A DNA stretch of 53,477 nucleotides from Bacillus yapensis (GCF_005280205.1 NZ_SUND01000024.1:1-53477); one strand, 5' to 3'. Counted from the stretch's first letter, positions 28,694-38,133 are shown. Made by a program: numbers and translations. The notes: generated from the letters alone by a model not told the origin.

Positions 28694-29230
28694 ATGAAAG
28701 CAACTGGTATTGTTCGTCGAATCGATGATTTGGGTCGTGTCGTTATTCCGAAGGAAATTCGCAGAACCCTTCGCATTCGTGAAGGGGACCCGCTAGAAAT
28801 ATTCGTAGACCGCGATGGTGAAGTCATTTTAAAGAAATATTCTCCCATCAGCGAGTTAAGCGATTTTGCTAAAGAGTATGCTGAAGCTTTATTTGATAGT
28901 TTGGGAAATCCAGTATTAATATGTGACAGAGATACTTATATTGCTGTAGCAGGTGGATCGAAGAAGGATTATTTAAATAAGAACATCAGTGGAACGATAG
29001 AAAAAACGATGGAAGATCGAAACTCTGTTTTGAAAACGGAGCAAGGTGGACTTTCGTTAGTAGATGGAAACGAAGAAACGATATCTTCCTATGTAGTCGG
29101 TCCGATTATTGCCAACGGGGATCCAATCGGGGCAGTCATTATTTTCTCAAAAGAAGGTTCGCTCGGAGAAGTGGAACAAAAAGCAGTCGAAACAGCAGCG
29201 GGATTCCTAGCAAGGCAGATGGAATCTTAA
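28694..29230 (+). CDS. spoVT: Stage V sporulation protein T
   Basis: A 178-residue forespore transcription factor that tunes sigma-G-dependent genes. The N-terminal AbrB-type domain (MKATGIVRRIDDLGRVVIP, about 1-50) resembles abrB at 7.8 kb; the C-terminal part is a GAF-like regulatory domain (about 60-178). The start at ATG 28694 follows GTGAGG and gives the family length; 28673 is unlikely. It has its own sigma-G-type promoter and terminator. Confidence 0.97.
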   Translation: MKATGIVRRIDDLGRVVIPKEIRRTLRIREGDPLEIFVDRDGEVILKKYSPISELSDFAKEYAEALFDSLGNPVLICDRDTYIAVAGGSKKDYLNKNISGTIEKTMEDRNSVLKTEQGGLSLVDGNEETISSYVVGPIIANGDPIGAVIIFSKEGSLGEVEQKAVETAAGFLARQMES

Positions 29231-29238
29231 ATAGAAAT

Positions 29239-29352
29239 GCGGAAGCGGCTTGAACAGCCCCGACAAGCGCTGGAAGGCCAAAGGTTGAAGTCGTTCTTTG
29301 ACTTCAGACTTTGGACTGAAGCGACCTCGAGGGGCTAGCCGCAGGAGCTAGA
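29239..29352. repeat. Interspersed repeat, copy R4 (reverse orientation)
   Basis: Reads GCGGAAGCGGCTTGAACAGC at the left and GACCTCGAGGGGCTAGC...GGAGCTAGAC at the right, the reverse complement of R3. The central stem uses different bases (AAAGGTTGAAGTC / GACTTCAGACTTT) that still pair. It sits between spoVT and its terminator. Confidence 0.85.
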
Positions 29353-29379
29353 CAGAACGGAGCCTCATCCATAACATCA

Positions 29380-29408
29380 AAAAGGTAGCTTGCTGGCTAC
29401 CTTTTTCT
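29380..29408 (+). terminator. spoVT terminator
   Basis: AAAAGGTAGC-TTGCT-GGCTACCTTTTT, followed by CTT. Strong intrinsic terminator. Confidence 0.85.
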
Positions 29409-29486
29409 TATGTCTTGAAGGTTCAGCAATCCCACTTATGCTATAATACAGGCAGTTGAAATCGTGTTCTGGAAGGAGTTCGGCTT

Positions 29487-31097
29487 GTGCAGCCTGTTAA
29501 TCAATCAAAATCTTTAGTAAAAGGAGCCCTTGTCCTAACGGTTGCCGCACTCATCATCAAAATATTAAGTGCAGTGTATCGGATACCCTTTCAAAATATT
29601 GTTGGGGATACGGGCTTTTACATATATCAACAAGTCTATCCACTGTATGGAGTTGCCTTGGTGCTTGCAACTACGGGCTTTCCTATAGTTATTTCAAAGC
29701 TTTATACAGAACAAAAAAGTCGAGAAGACCAGCAAAAATTACTCGTTATTTCAGCCATCTTTCTTCTTATCCTTGGCATCTTATTGTTTGCCTGTTTATA
29801 TTTTGGGGCTGAGTGGATCGGGAAGCAAATGAACGATCCAAAGCTATCGATCTTAATTCGTGTGATTTCTGTTGTCTTTTTAATTACTCCAATTACCGCA
29901 CTACTAAGAGGCTATTATCAAGGGATTGGAAACATGATACCAACAGCTACTTCACAGGTTGGAGAGCAAATCATTCGAGTCGGAACCATTTTAGTCACCG
30001 CTTTTGTCTTTGTGAAAGCCAATTACAGCATGTATGAGGTGGGGGCAGGAGCAGCATTTGGCTCGGTGACAGGTGGATTAATCGGAGCATTGATTTTGGT
30101 CACTTTCATATGGGTAAAAAAAGATTATAAATCCATTCAGGTTCGAAAAATTATACATAACTTAAAATTTAAAGAAGCCAGTCAGATTTTTAAGCTTTTA
30201 TTTGTGCAAGGCTTTGCTGTTTGCGTTAGTGGCATGCTCCTTCTTCTCCTTCAGCTCGCTGATTCTTTGAATTTATATTCCTTGCTCATAGCAAGTGGTA
30301 TAAATGGAGAAGATGCTAAAGTACTTAAAGGCGTTTATGATCGGGGACAACCATTGATTCAGCTAGGAACCATCGTGGCTACATCAATGTCACTTTCTCT
30401 TGTCCCTCTCATTGCAAGTGAACGCATGAAGAAAAATATGCAAAGTTTGAATGAAAAGGTTCATTTATCGCTCAGAGTAAGTGTTGTAATCGGACTAGGA
30501 GCAACCGTAGGATTAATGACCATTATGGAGCCGACAAATATTATGTTATTTGAAAACAGCAATGGCTCAAATGTTCTCGCTCTGTTAGGCTGCACCGTAC
30601 TTTTCGGTTCGATCATTCTTACCCTAATTGCTATTTTTCAGGGCTTTGGCTACACCCTATTCCCGGCAATAATCGTCTTAGTTGGTTTCGGAATGAAATA
30701 TGCGCTCAATCTAGTCCTTGTTCAAAAGTTCGGAACGATGGGGGCGGCGTGGGCATCCAATGGTGCATTAGCCCTTATTATGGTTATTCTCTTAATTAGA
30801 TTACAAATATTGATGCAGCACCGTTTGAAGCTTGGAACATTTTTGGTGAAGGCGGCCGCATCATCGATCGCGATGTTTTTTGTGTTAAAAGGATTTATCT
30901 ATTTAACGGATTATCTATATTTGTTTGGCCATGAACGTCTAATCGCTACGATACAAGCACTGGGTGCCGTCGCATGTGGAGGGCTCACCTATCTTCTCGT
31001 TGTGATTCGGACGAGAATTTTTACAAAGGAAGAATTAACGCTACTGCCCTTTGGGAGCAGAATCATATATTTATTTCCAAGTAGAAAAAGGAGATGA
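29487..31097 (+). CDS. yabM: Polysaccharide biosynthesis / MurJ-like flippase family protein YabM
   Basis: A 536-residue polytopic membrane protein of the MVF/PST flippase superfamily, related to SpoVB and MurJ, with about 14 hydrophobic segments starting at GALVLTVAALIIKILSAVYRIPFQNI. It probably moves a lipid-linked sugar across the membrane; the substrate is not known. It starts at GTG 29487 after GGAAGGAG. The last four bases (ATGA) overlap the open frame of yabN, so the two are coupled. Confidence 0.9.
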   Translation: MQPVNQSKSLVKGALVLTVAALIIKILSAVYRIPFQNIVGDTGFYIYQQVYPLYGVALVLATTGFPIVISKLYTEQKSREDQQKLLVISAIFLLILGILLFACLYFGAEWIGKQMNDPKLSILIRVISVVFLITPITALLRGYYQGIGNMIPTATSQVGEQIIRVGTILVTAFVFVKANYSMYEVGAGAAFGSVTGGLIGALILVTFIWVKKDYKSIQVRKIIHNLKFKEASQIFKLLFVQGFAVCVSGMLLLLLQLADSLNLYSLLIASGINGEDAKVLKGVYDRGQPLIQLGTIVATSMSLSLVPLIASERMKKNMQSLNEKVHLSLRVSVVIGLGATVGLMTIMEPTNIMLFENSNGSNVLALLGCTVLFGSIILTLIAIFQGFGYTLFPAIIVLVGFGMKYALNLVLVQKFGTMGAAWASNGALALIMVILLIRLQILMQHRLKLGTFLVKAAASSIAMFFVLKGFIYLTDYLYLFGHERLIATIQALGAVACGGLTYLLVVIRTRIFTKEELTLLPFGSRIIYLFPSRKRR

Positions 31098-32563
31098 AGG
31101 AAGTTTTGAATAAAATTGTTGTCATTGGTTTAGGGGCTGGCGATTTAGACCAGCTCCCATTAGGGATTTATCGTTTGCTAAAGGAATCGAAGCATATATA
31201 TTTGCGCACAAAGGAACATCCAGTAATTGAGGAATTAGAGCAAGAGGGACTTTCTTTTGCGTCCTTTGATGAGACTTATGAAAAACATGACACCTTTGAA
31301 GCAGTATACGAGGAAATAACGCGTGAATTGTTTCATCTTGCAGAAAAGGATTCGATTGTTTATGCCGTACCAGGACATCCGCTTGTAGCAGAACGCACAG
31401 TGCAGCTGCTATTAGAACGAGAGGAAGCGCAAGGAATCAAGATAGAAATTAGTGGCGGACAAAGCTTTCTGGACCCTCTTTTCCAGGCTGTTAAAATTGA
31501 CCCAATCGAAGGCTTTCAGCTTTTAGACGGGACGAGCCTTCATCGAGATGAAATCGAAGTTCGTCAGCACATGATCATTGGGCAGGTATATGACACATTT
31601 ATCGCGTCCGAAGTAAAATTAACTTTAATGGAGAAGCTTCCAGATGATTATGAAGTATATATTGTTACGGCTGCCGGAAGTAAAGAAGAAAAGGTGACGA
31701 AGGTTCCTCTGTATGAGCTGGATCGGGAAGTAACACTTAATAACCTTACTTCGGTTTATGTTCCACCTATATCAGATGAGACGATTCTTTATAAGGATTT
31801 TTCAAAGCTTCGTCAAATTATTGCCACGCTACGTGGGCCAAATGGTTGCCCGTGGGACAAAGAGCAAACCCATGAATCGTTGAAAAAGTACTTAATCGAA
31901 GAAGTCTATGAACTGATCGAGGCGATCCACGAGGAAGACATCGACCATATGATTGAAGAGTTAGGGGATGTGCTCCTACAGATCATGCTCCATGCCCAAA
32001 TTGGAGAGGATGAGGGGTATTTTTCCATTTCGGAAGTCATTGAATCAATTAGTGACAAAATGATTCGACGTCATCCTCATGTATTTGGCGATGTACAGGC
32101 AGAAACGGCCGATGATGTAGTGAAAAATTGGCAGGAAATCAAGCGGGAAGAAAAAGGAGAAGAAGTTACAGCTTCTCTTTTAGATAAGGTTAGTAAACAC
32201 CTTCCGAGTACGTTGAGAGCTTATGAATTGCAAAAGAGTGCAGCAAAAGTTGGCTTTGACTGGGAGCAAGTAGAAGATGCTTGGCTCAAAGTAAAAGAAG
32301 AGCTACAAGAATTCGAACAAGAAATGAAATCAAACGACCAAGAAGCACTCATCAAGGAGTTTGGAGATATCCTCTTCGCGCTCATCAACATAGCCCGCTT
32401 CTTAAAAATCAACCCAGAAGAAGCACTACTGAGCACCAACCAAAAATTCACCCGTCGTTTCGCTTACGTTGAAGAACGTGTCAAAGAAACTGGCAAAGAG
32501 TTCAGTGATTTCACTTTGATGGAACTAGACAATTTTTGGAACGATGCTAAGAGTAAGGAATAA
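31094..32563 (+). CDS. yabN: Tetrapyrrole methylase-MazG fusion protein YabN
   Basis: A 489-residue fusion. The N-terminal SAM-dependent tetrapyrrole methylase-like domain (about 1-220; VVIGLGAGDLDQLPLG) is of unknown target. The C-terminal MazG nucleoside-triphosphate pyrophosphohydrolase domain (about 225-489) shows LRGPNGCPWDKEQTHESLK and metal-binding EExxE/ExxD-type motifs (EEVYELIEAI, EELGDVLLQ), then a second helical MazG half. It may clean up non-canonical NTPs. The ATG at 31094 touches AAAAGGAG; a TTG at 31106 (MNKIVVIG) matches the family N-terminus and could be the true start. Confidence 0.93.
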   Translation: MKEVLNKIVVIGLGAGDLDQLPLGIYRLLKESKHIYLRTKEHPVIEELEQEGLSFASFDETYEKHDTFEAVYEEITRELFHLAEKDSIVYAVPGHPLVAERTVQLLLEREEAQGIKIEISGGQSFLDPLFQAVKIDPIEGFQLLDGTSLHRDEIEVRQHMIIGQVYDTFIASEVKLTLMEKLPDDYEVYIVTAAGSKEEKVTKVPLYELDREVTLNNLTSVYVPPISDETILYKDFSKLRQIIATLRGPNGCPWDKEQTHESLKKYLIEEVYELIEAIHEEDIDHMIEELGDVLLQIMLHAQIGEDEGYFSISEVIESISDKMIRRHPHVFGDVQAETADDVVKNWQEIKREEKGEEVTASLLDKVSKHLPSTLRAYELQKSAAKVGFDWEQVEDAWLKVKEELQEFEQEMKSNDQEALIKEFGDILFALINIARFLKINPEEALLSTNQKFTRRFAYVEERVKETGKEFSDFTLMELDNFWNDAKSKE

Positions 32564-32606
32564 CAAATATATAAGCAATAGTTAATTATAATTGGGAGTG
32601 AATTTC

Positions 32607-32876
32607 ATGCGTCTAGACAAATTTCTAAAAGTATCCAGACTAATCAAAAGAAGAACCCTAGCAAAAGAGGTCAGTGACCAAGGAAGAATCACAATCAACG
32701 GAATCGTCGCCAAAGCAAGCTCAATCGTAAAAGTCGGTGACGAACTCTCCGTTCGCTTCGGCCAAAAAAGAGTCACCGTCAAAATCGAAAAACTTCAAGA
32801 AACAACCAAGAAAGAAGAAGCAGCTGGAATGTACTCCGTTGTCTCTGAAGAAAAGCTTAGCGACACAGAAGAGTAA
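32607..32876 (+). CDS. rqcP: RNA-binding S4 domain protein RqcP (YabO)
   Basis: An 89-residue S4-domain protein (MRLDKFLKVSRLIKRRTLAKEV, then VKVGDELSVRFG). RqcP works with RqcH on stalled 50S subunits to add alanine tails during ribosome quality control. It resembles heat-shock protein Hsp15. The start at ATG 32607 follows GGGAGTG; codons from 32592 are discounted. The C-terminal tail is acidic. It precedes yabP as in B. subtilis. Confidence 0.95.
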   Translation: MRLDKFLKVSRLIKRRTLAKEVSDQGRITINGIVAKASSIVKVGDELSVRFGQKRVTVKIEKLQETTKKEEAAGMYSVVSEEKLSDTEE

Positions 32877-32900
32877 CCTCCTTCTACACTGAAAGCTTGT

Positions 32901-32928
32901 TCTATTCCTTCATACTTCCTCATACACT
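32901..32928 (+). promoter_or_regulatory. Sigma-E-type promoter of yabP
   Basis: TCTATT (32901-32906), 14 bases, CATACACT (32921-32928), a perfect sigma-E -10. The B. subtilis yabPQ genes are mother-cell genes under sigma-E. Confidence 0.65.
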
Positions 32929-32967
32929 TGTACAAAAGCGTATTTGGAAAAAGTGAGGGATGAATAA

Positions 32968-33270
32968 ATGAGCCAATATTACGATACGAATACAACAAAA
33001 GCCCCTGTACAAGAACATGATATTATCATGAGGGGAAGAAGACTACTAGATATAACAGGAGTAAAGCAAGTAGAGAGCTTTGACAATGAAGAATTTCTCC
33101 TTGAAACGGTGATGGGCTTCTTAGCGATAAAGGGTCAAAATCTACAAATGAAGAACCTTGATGTTGACAAAGGAATCGTGTCTATTAAGGGGAAAATCTA
33201 TGATCTTGTTTACCTTGATGACCAGCATGGGGAGAAGGCTAAAGGCTTCTTTAGCAAGTTGTTCCGATGA
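32968..33270 (+). CDS. yabP: Sporulation protein YabP
   Basis: A 100-residue YabP/YqfC family protein with the core GRRLLDITGVKQVESFDNEEFLLET. B. subtilis YabP is a mother-cell protein of sporulation (sigma-E); its molecular role is not known. The ribosome-binding site is GTGAGGGATG before ATG 32968. The stop overlaps the yabQ start (ATGA), indicating translational coupling, and a sigma-E-type promoter lies upstream. Confidence 0.95.
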   Translation: MSQYYDTNTTKAPVQEHDIIMRGRRLLDITGVKQVESFDNEEFLLETVMGFLAIKGQNLQMKNLDVDKGIVSIKGKIYDLVYLDDQHGEKAKGFFSKLFR

Positions 33271-33899
33271 CACTTTCGACGCAATTTTTAACCATGATCG
33301 CGATGATCGGGATGGGAAGCTATTTTGGAGCGGCCCTCGATACATACAACCGTTTTTTGCAAAGATCCAAGCGACAAAGCTGGTTGGTATTCATAAACGA
33401 CATCCTTTTCTGGTTCCTTCAAGGCTTATCTATTTTCTATGTTTTGTTCCTAGTTAACAAAGGAGAATTAAGGTTTTATATTTTTCTAGCCCTATTATGT
33501 GGATTTGCAGCCTATCAAAGTCTACTGAAACGAGGATACTTAAGATTACTAGAGATTGTCATTTCGATGGTAATCTCTATTTATCGGTTTTTCGTCAAAG
33601 CTTTCCACCTTTTGATCTATAAACCAATCTATTCTATCGTCCTCGCGATAATTTCTTTAATAATTATGTTAGGAAAGGGACTTTATGCCCTTGTGAAATG
33701 GATTTGCAAGGTCTTATTATCTGTTATAAGGGTATTTTTAAAGCCATTTGGGTGGCTAATGATTCTTTTATGGAATTTATTGCCGAAAAAGATTAAAAAA
33801 ATGCTCGAGAAGTTATATAATAAATTTGCAGGATTTTTCCAAAAAACAAAGAATATCATTATTAAACTACTTTCCAAGTGGAAAAAATATAAAAAGTAA
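33267..33899 (+). CDS. yabQ: Spore cortex biosynthesis protein YabQ
   Basis: A 210-residue membrane protein with about five hydrophobic segments (for example FLTMIAMIGMGSYFGAALDTY, LFWFLQGLSIFYVLFLV, YSIVLAIISLIIMLG), ending in a lysine-rich tail. In B. subtilis YabQ lies in the outer forespore membrane and is required for cortex formation. It starts at ATG 33267 in the ATGA overlap with yabP, with no strong ribosome-binding site of its own. Confidence 0.94.
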   Translation: MTLSTQFLTMIAMIGMGSYFGAALDTYNRFLQRSKRQSWLVFINDILFWFLQGLSIFYVLFLVNKGELRFYIFLALLCGFAAYQSLLKRGYLRLLEIVISMVISIYRFFVKAFHLLIYKPIYSIVLAIISLIIMLGKGLYALVKWICKVLLSVIRVFLKPFGWLMILLWNLLPKKIKKMLEKLYNKFAGFFQKTKNIIIKLLSKWKKYKK

Positions 33900-33913
33900 A
33901 GGAGGGTGCGAAA

Positions 33914-34309
33914 GTGGGTGCAATGAATAATCGCAGTGTAACAAAATTACAGTCAGGCTATGCTTTAGAGCAAGAAAGAAATGAAATTGGGGCAAAAAGA
34001 AGAAAAAAACTCTTAATTCGTAGATTAGTTGTTTTCTTCCTTTTTGCTGGAGTGATGTCGTATTTTATGATTTCCACCCTCATTTCGCAGGCCTCCTCTT
34101 TAGATGAAATTAAGCAGGAACAAAAACAGTTAAACGCTGAGCTTACTGGTCTAAAGAAAGATGAGAAGATTTTAAAGGAAGAAATTGTAAAATTAAACGA
34201 CGATGAGTACATCGCGAAGCTTGCTCGTAAGGATTATTTCCTTTCAGAAGAGGGAGAAGTTATTTTTAATATCCCAACAAAGGAAAAAAAGGAAAAAACA
34301 ACCGAATAG
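33914..34309 (+). CDS. divIC: Cell division protein DivIC
   Basis: A 131-residue bitopic FtsB/DivIC protein of the divisome that partners with FtsL and DivIB. A basic cytoplasmic N-terminus, one membrane segment (RRLVVFFLFAGVMSYFMIS, about 35-53), then an extracellular coiled coil (about 60-100, LDEIKQEQKQLNAELTGLKK) and a conserved DYFLSEEGE region. The start is GTG 33914 after AAAGGAGGG. It ends the yabN-yabQ run; yabR follows with its own promoter. Confidence 0.96.
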   Translation: MGAMNNRSVTKLQSGYALEQERNEIGAKRRKKLLIRRLVVFFLFAGVMSYFMISTLISQASSLDEIKQEQKQLNAELTGLKKDEKILKEEIVKLNDDEYIAKLARKDYFLSEEGEVIFNIPTKEKKEKTTE

Positions 34310-34318
34310 CTTGTATTA

Positions 34319-34348
34319 TTGACACTCTTTTTTCCTATTCTGTATAAT
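34319..34348 (+). promoter_or_regulatory. Sigma-A promoter of yabR
   Basis: TTGACA, 18 bases, TATAAT: both hexamers perfect. Start near 34355. Confidence 0.8.
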
Positions 34349-34439
34349 ATATAGTAGTGATCAATTTCGTTATTATTATATTTATTGGAAGTTGACCCAA
34401 GTAAGATTTCTTAAATTCTTAAGGAGGAAAAATTTTTTT

Positions 34440-34895
34440 ATGTCAATCGAAGTAGGCAGCAAGTTACAAGGAAAAGTAACAGGCATTACTAATTTTGGGG
34501 CGTTTGTAGAATTATCAGAGGGTACAACAGGACTTGTCCATATTAGTGAAGTCGCAGACAATTATGTAAAAGACATCAATGACCATCTTAAAGTAGGTGA
34601 CCAGGTTGAGGTGAAGGTCATCAACGTTGAGAAGGATGGGAAAATTGGTCTTTCCATTAAGAAGGCAATAGATAAACCTGAAAGACCAGCTAGACCTGAA
34701 AAAAGCTTTAGAGGTGGAGATTCAAGAGGTCAGGGAGGACGTGCTCGTCAAGGAAGAACGAACGATAGCCGCGCTCCTAAAGAAAATTTTGAATCAAAAA
34801 TGGCTCGGTTCTTAAAGGATAGTGAAGACCGCCTATCTTCTTTAAAACGTAACACAGAATCAAAGCGTGGCGGAAGAGGCGCTAGAAGAGGCTAA
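34440..34895 (+). CDS. yabR: S1 RNA-binding domain protein YabR
   Basis: A 151-residue protein. The S1/OB RNA-binding domain fills about residues 1-75 (VGSKLQGKVTGITNFGAFVEL, GLVHISEVAD). The rest is a basic, disordered Arg/Gly-rich tail (RGGDSRGQGGRARQG and a final RGGRGARRG) likely to bind RNA. The family is related to general stress protein 13 (YugI), and a role on ribosomes is inferred. The start at ATG 34440 follows AAGGAGG by 12 bases; the open frame from 34392 begins upstream of this site. Confidence 0.92.
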   Translation: MSIEVGSKLQGKVTGITNFGAFVELSEGTTGLVHISEVADNYVKDINDHLKVGDQVEVKVINVEKDGKIGLSIKKAIDKPERPARPEKSFRGGDSRGQGGRARQGRTNDSRAPKENFESKMARFLKDSEDRLSSLKRNTESKRGGRGARRG

Positions 34896-34938
34896 CTTGC
34901 TGCTGAATTGAATATATATTTAGTTTTTTCTATCGTAA

Positions 34939-34967
34939 AAGCAAGTCTACATGACTTGCTTTTTTTG
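34939..34967 (+). terminator. yabR terminator
   Basis: AAGCAAGTC-TACAT-GACTTGCTT followed by six T. Perfect stem. Confidence 0.9.
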
Positions 34968-35352
34968 TTTGCAAAATGCTGTTTTCGCAATGGTTGTGGT
35001 TTTTTTCGTAAATGTCCTAATTTTTTTCTTTGAAAAAAATCTAAGGCCGACATTTACACTCTCTATTGGATTTAGAGACACACATCATTTTTGCACGGCA
35101 CTTTTCGCTTCTCTCATATGTTTTTTAGGTAAAACAGGAAATTTGTATGCCAATCTACGATTCAAAAGCAACAAGTTTTTTTCGAAAGAAAATAAACAAT
35201 GTCTGCGATAAGAGCCTTGTAAAATATAGTATTTTAGACCTGTAATTCATTTATAAATCAGCAAAATCTCTAATTGTGAACGATGCATAAGTCCTGATTC
35301 CTGCGAATACGGGGCTGCATTTTGTTTCCTTTTCGTGGATAAACATGAAATC
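34968..35352. other. Intergenic region where B. subtilis carries tRNA genes
   Basis: No gene and no tRNA fold is recognised. An open frame at 34951-35211 begins inside the yabR terminator and has no ribosome-binding site, so it is not counted. In B. subtilis a Met/Glu tRNA pair lies between yabR and spoIIE. Confidence 0.5.
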
Positions 35353-35418
35353 AGTCGAACAAAAAATAAAAGCTTGTCCATAATTTTGACAAACTTCTGA
35401 AATGATCCTCCTTATAAT
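35353..35418 (+). promoter_or_regulatory. Spo0A-type promoter of spoIIE
   Basis: TTGACA (35386-35391), 21 bases, TATAAT (35413-35418). The unusual 21-base gap is the hallmark of the Spo0A~P-activated sigma-A promoters of spoIIE and spoIIG. 0A-like boxes are at AGTCGAA (35353-35359, 6/7), TGTCCAT (35375-35381, 5/7) and TTTGACA (35385-35391, 6/7, overlapping the -35). Confidence 0.85.
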
Positions 35419-35593
35419 AAGCAACAACTATTAAATTTCATAATGTTTAAATATGAAACGAGAGACGGATGATTGGAACGGTTCGATTTTTGAATATTTG
35501 CTAATGCAGATATTGCTACAACGAACGTGATAATAGTCCGTTTTGATGTCATTATGATGTCGATTACATTAAAAAGTGAGGAGTGGAATTTTT

Positions 35594-38074
35594 ATGGACA
35601 AGGTAGAACGGATGCTCATTGAGTCTGTCGGTGGTTTAAATTTAAATAGAAAAACAAGACTGGACTTATCTGGTTTGATGAAAAAGCTCCAGTTAAAGCT
35701 AGACACCTTCTTTTTAAAGAAAGGATATATCCTGTTTATTATCGGATTCTTGCTTGGTCGAGCTTTAATTTTGTCAACATTAACCCCATTTATCCTTCCG
35801 TTTTTTGCAGCTGTCTATTTATTGAAGAGAGAACGCACCCCAATTACATTACTTGGTCTGGTAGCAGGAGCTGCCACTCATACAATTGTAGATGCGGTAT
35901 ACGCATTTAGTATCTCGCTCGCTTTCCTAATCTTTTATCGTATTGCTCTTAACTGGTTGAAAAATGAATTTAGGGCGTTACCATTCTTTGTTTTTTTTAC
36001 CATTCTACTTAGTAAGCTAGCAAAAATCTTCGTTATGACGGAGCAAATTTCTCTCTATGAGGGAATGATGGCGGGAGTTGAAGCGAGCTTAGGGTTTATC
36101 CTGACATTAATCTTTCTACAGAGTATCCCATTAATCTTGACGAATAAGAGAAGACAAACATTGAAAACGGAAGAAGTAGTATGTCTTATTATTATGCTCG
36201 CTTCTGTCATGACCGGAACGATTGGTTGGTCCATATATGATTTATCGTTGGAGCATGTCATGGCACGTTACCTAGTTCTCGTCTTTGCTTTAGTAGCAGG
36301 AGCTGCGGTGGGCTCAACCGTAGGTGTTGTAACAGGTCTTATTTTTAGTTTGGCCAATGTTTCTAGCTTCTATCATATGAGTCTGCTTGCTTTTTCCGGC
36401 TTATTAGGTGGGCTTTTACAAGAAGGGAAAAAGATTGGAGTGGCAATTGGTCTTTTCATTTCTACTCTACTTATTGGGATGTACGGAGATGGAAGTGCGA
36501 ATCTCGATAAGAGTCTATTAGAATCGGCAGCAGCCATCTTGTTATTCTTACTCACGCCGCAAAGCTTGACCTCAAAATTGGCAAAATTCATTCCTGGAAC
36601 ATCAGAATACGCAGCAGAACAGCAACACTATATGAGGAAAATGCGTGATGTTACAGCAAAAAGAGTCGAACAGTTTTCATCCGTTTTTCAAGCGCTTTCA
36701 AATAGCTTTGCATCCTATGATGAATTGAATGAAGGGCAAGATCGCGATTCGAAGGATATTGATTATTTTCTTAGCAATGTCACGGAAAAAACGTGCCAAA
36801 TGTGTTTTAAGAAAGATTATTGCTGGGCAAGGAACTTTAATACAACCTATGAATATATGAAAGACATTATGCATGAAATGGATGAAAATGATGGACAAAT
36901 TTCTCCTAAGCTTTCGCGCGAATGGAATAAGCATTGTTCTAAGTCGCAGAAAGTAATCAATACCGTTCAACAAGAACTTACGCTCTTTCAAGCAAATCAA
37001 AAGCTTAAGAAACAAGTGCAGGAGAGTCGAAGACTTGTAGCAGATCAGTTGCTAGGGGTGTCGACGGTGATGGGGAATTTCGCGAAGGAGATTCAAAGAG
37101 AACGAGATAACCATCATCATCAGGAAGAACAAATCTACGTATCCCTTCAAGAATTTGGAGTTCATATTGAACATGTAGAAATTTATAGCTTGGAGCAAGG
37201 CAATGTCGACATTGATATGACAATCCCATACTGTAATGGACATGGAGAGTGCGAGAAACTTATTGCTCCAATGCTTTCAGATATTTTAGGAGAAACGATT
37301 ATTGTGAATTCGGAAGAATGTGCAGCTTACCCAAATGGTTTCTGTCACGTTACGTTCCGCTCTGCTAAGGCTTATACAGTTGAAACAGGAGTTGCTCATG
37401 CGGCGAAGGATGGAGGGTTTGTATCGGGAGATAGCTATTCGATGATCACGTTGAACGGTGGGAAGCACGCGGTCGCCATAAGCGATGGGATGGGAAATGG
37501 TGAGCGGGCTCATATTGAGAGTAATGAAACATTGAAACTTTTACAAAAAATTCTTCAAACTGGAATTGAAGAGAAACTAGCCATTAAATCGGTCAATTCG
37601 ATCTTGTCGCTACGTACAACGGATGAAATCTTCTCGACTTTGGATTTGGCGATGATTGACCTGCAGAATGCCTCCGCAAAATTTTTGAAGGTAGGCTCAA
37701 TCCCGAGCTTCATTAAAAGAGGCAATACTGTGAAAAAAATTCAGGCTAGTAATTTGCCGATGGGAATCTTACAGGATTTTGAGGTAGAGGTGGTGAACGA
37801 GCAGCTAAAAGCTGGCGATTTATTAATCATGATGAGTGATGGGGTGTTTGAAGGACCTAAGCATGTAGAGAATTATGATTTATGGATGAAGCGGAAAATA
37901 AGTGAGCTTGCGACAGATGATCCACAGGCAGTGGCCGATTTGATTATGGAGGAGGTTATTCGCTCGCGAAACGCAATTGAAGACGATATGACGGTCGTCG
38001 TTACGAAAATTAAGCATAATACACCGAAGTGGGCCACAATTCCAATTAATAAATATCGTAAAAAAGCGAATTAA
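35594..38074 (+). CDS. spoIIE: Stage II sporulation protein E (SpoIIE phosphatase)
   Basis: An 826-residue membrane phosphatase. It localises to the asymmetric septum with FtsZ and dephosphorylates SpoIIAA-P to release sigma-F in the forespore. The N-terminal part holds about ten membrane segments (from about 45 to 330), the middle is the FtsZ-interaction/oligomerisation region with a cysteine cluster (CQMCFKKDYCW), and the C-terminal PP2C domain shows AISDGMGNGERA, LDLAMIDL and MMSDGVFEGPKH. The start is ATG 35594 after GTGAGGAGTGG. The leader is about 170 bases from the promoter. Confidence 0.98.
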   Translation: MDKVERMLIESVGGLNLNRKTRLDLSGLMKKLQLKLDTFFLKKGYILFIIGFLLGRALILSTLTPFILPFFAAVYLLKRERTPITLLGLVAGAATHTIVDAVYAFSISLAFLIFYRIALNWLKNEFRALPFFVFFTILLSKLAKIFVMTEQISLYEGMMAGVEASLGFILTLIFLQSIPLILTNKRRQTLKTEEVVCLIIMLASVMTGTIGWSIYDLSLEHVMARYLVLVFALVAGAAVGSTVGVVTGLIFSLANVSSFYHMSLLAFSGLLGGLLQEGKKIGVAIGLFISTLLIGMYGDGSANLDKSLLESAAAILLFLLTPQSLTSKLAKFIPGTSEYAAEQQHYMRKMRDVTAKRVEQFSSVFQALSNSFASYDELNEGQDRDSKDIDYFLSNVTEKTCQMCFKKDYCWARNFNTTYEYMKDIMHEMDENDGQISPKLSREWNKHCSKSQKVINTVQQELTLFQANQKLKKQVQESRRLVADQLLGVSTVMGNFAKEIQRERDNHHHQEEQIYVSLQEFGVHIEHVEIYSLEQGNVDIDMTIPYCNGHGECEKLIAPMLSDILGETIIVNSEECAAYPNGFCHVTFRSAKAYTVETGVAHAAKDGGFVSGDSYSMITLNGGKHAVAISDGMGNGERAHIESNETLKLLQKILQTGIEEKLAIKSVNSILSLRTTDEIFSTLDLAMIDLQNASAKFLKVGSIPSFIKRGNTVKKIQASNLPMGILQDFEVEVVNEQLKAGDLLIMMSDGVFEGPKHVENYDLWMKRKISELATDDPQAVADLIMEEVIRSRNAIEDDMTVVVTKIKHNTPKWATIPINKYRKKAN

Positions 38075-38133
38075 GGGGGCATTAGCCGAGAATAGAATCC
38101 CTTAATAATGAGTAAACTAATCCGTTTCTTTAT

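Noticed and set aside
34951-35211. 86-codon hydrophobic open frame after yabR
   Set aside because: Starts inside the yabR terminator, has no ribosome-binding site, and has an amino-acid make-up typical of AT-rich non-coding DNA.
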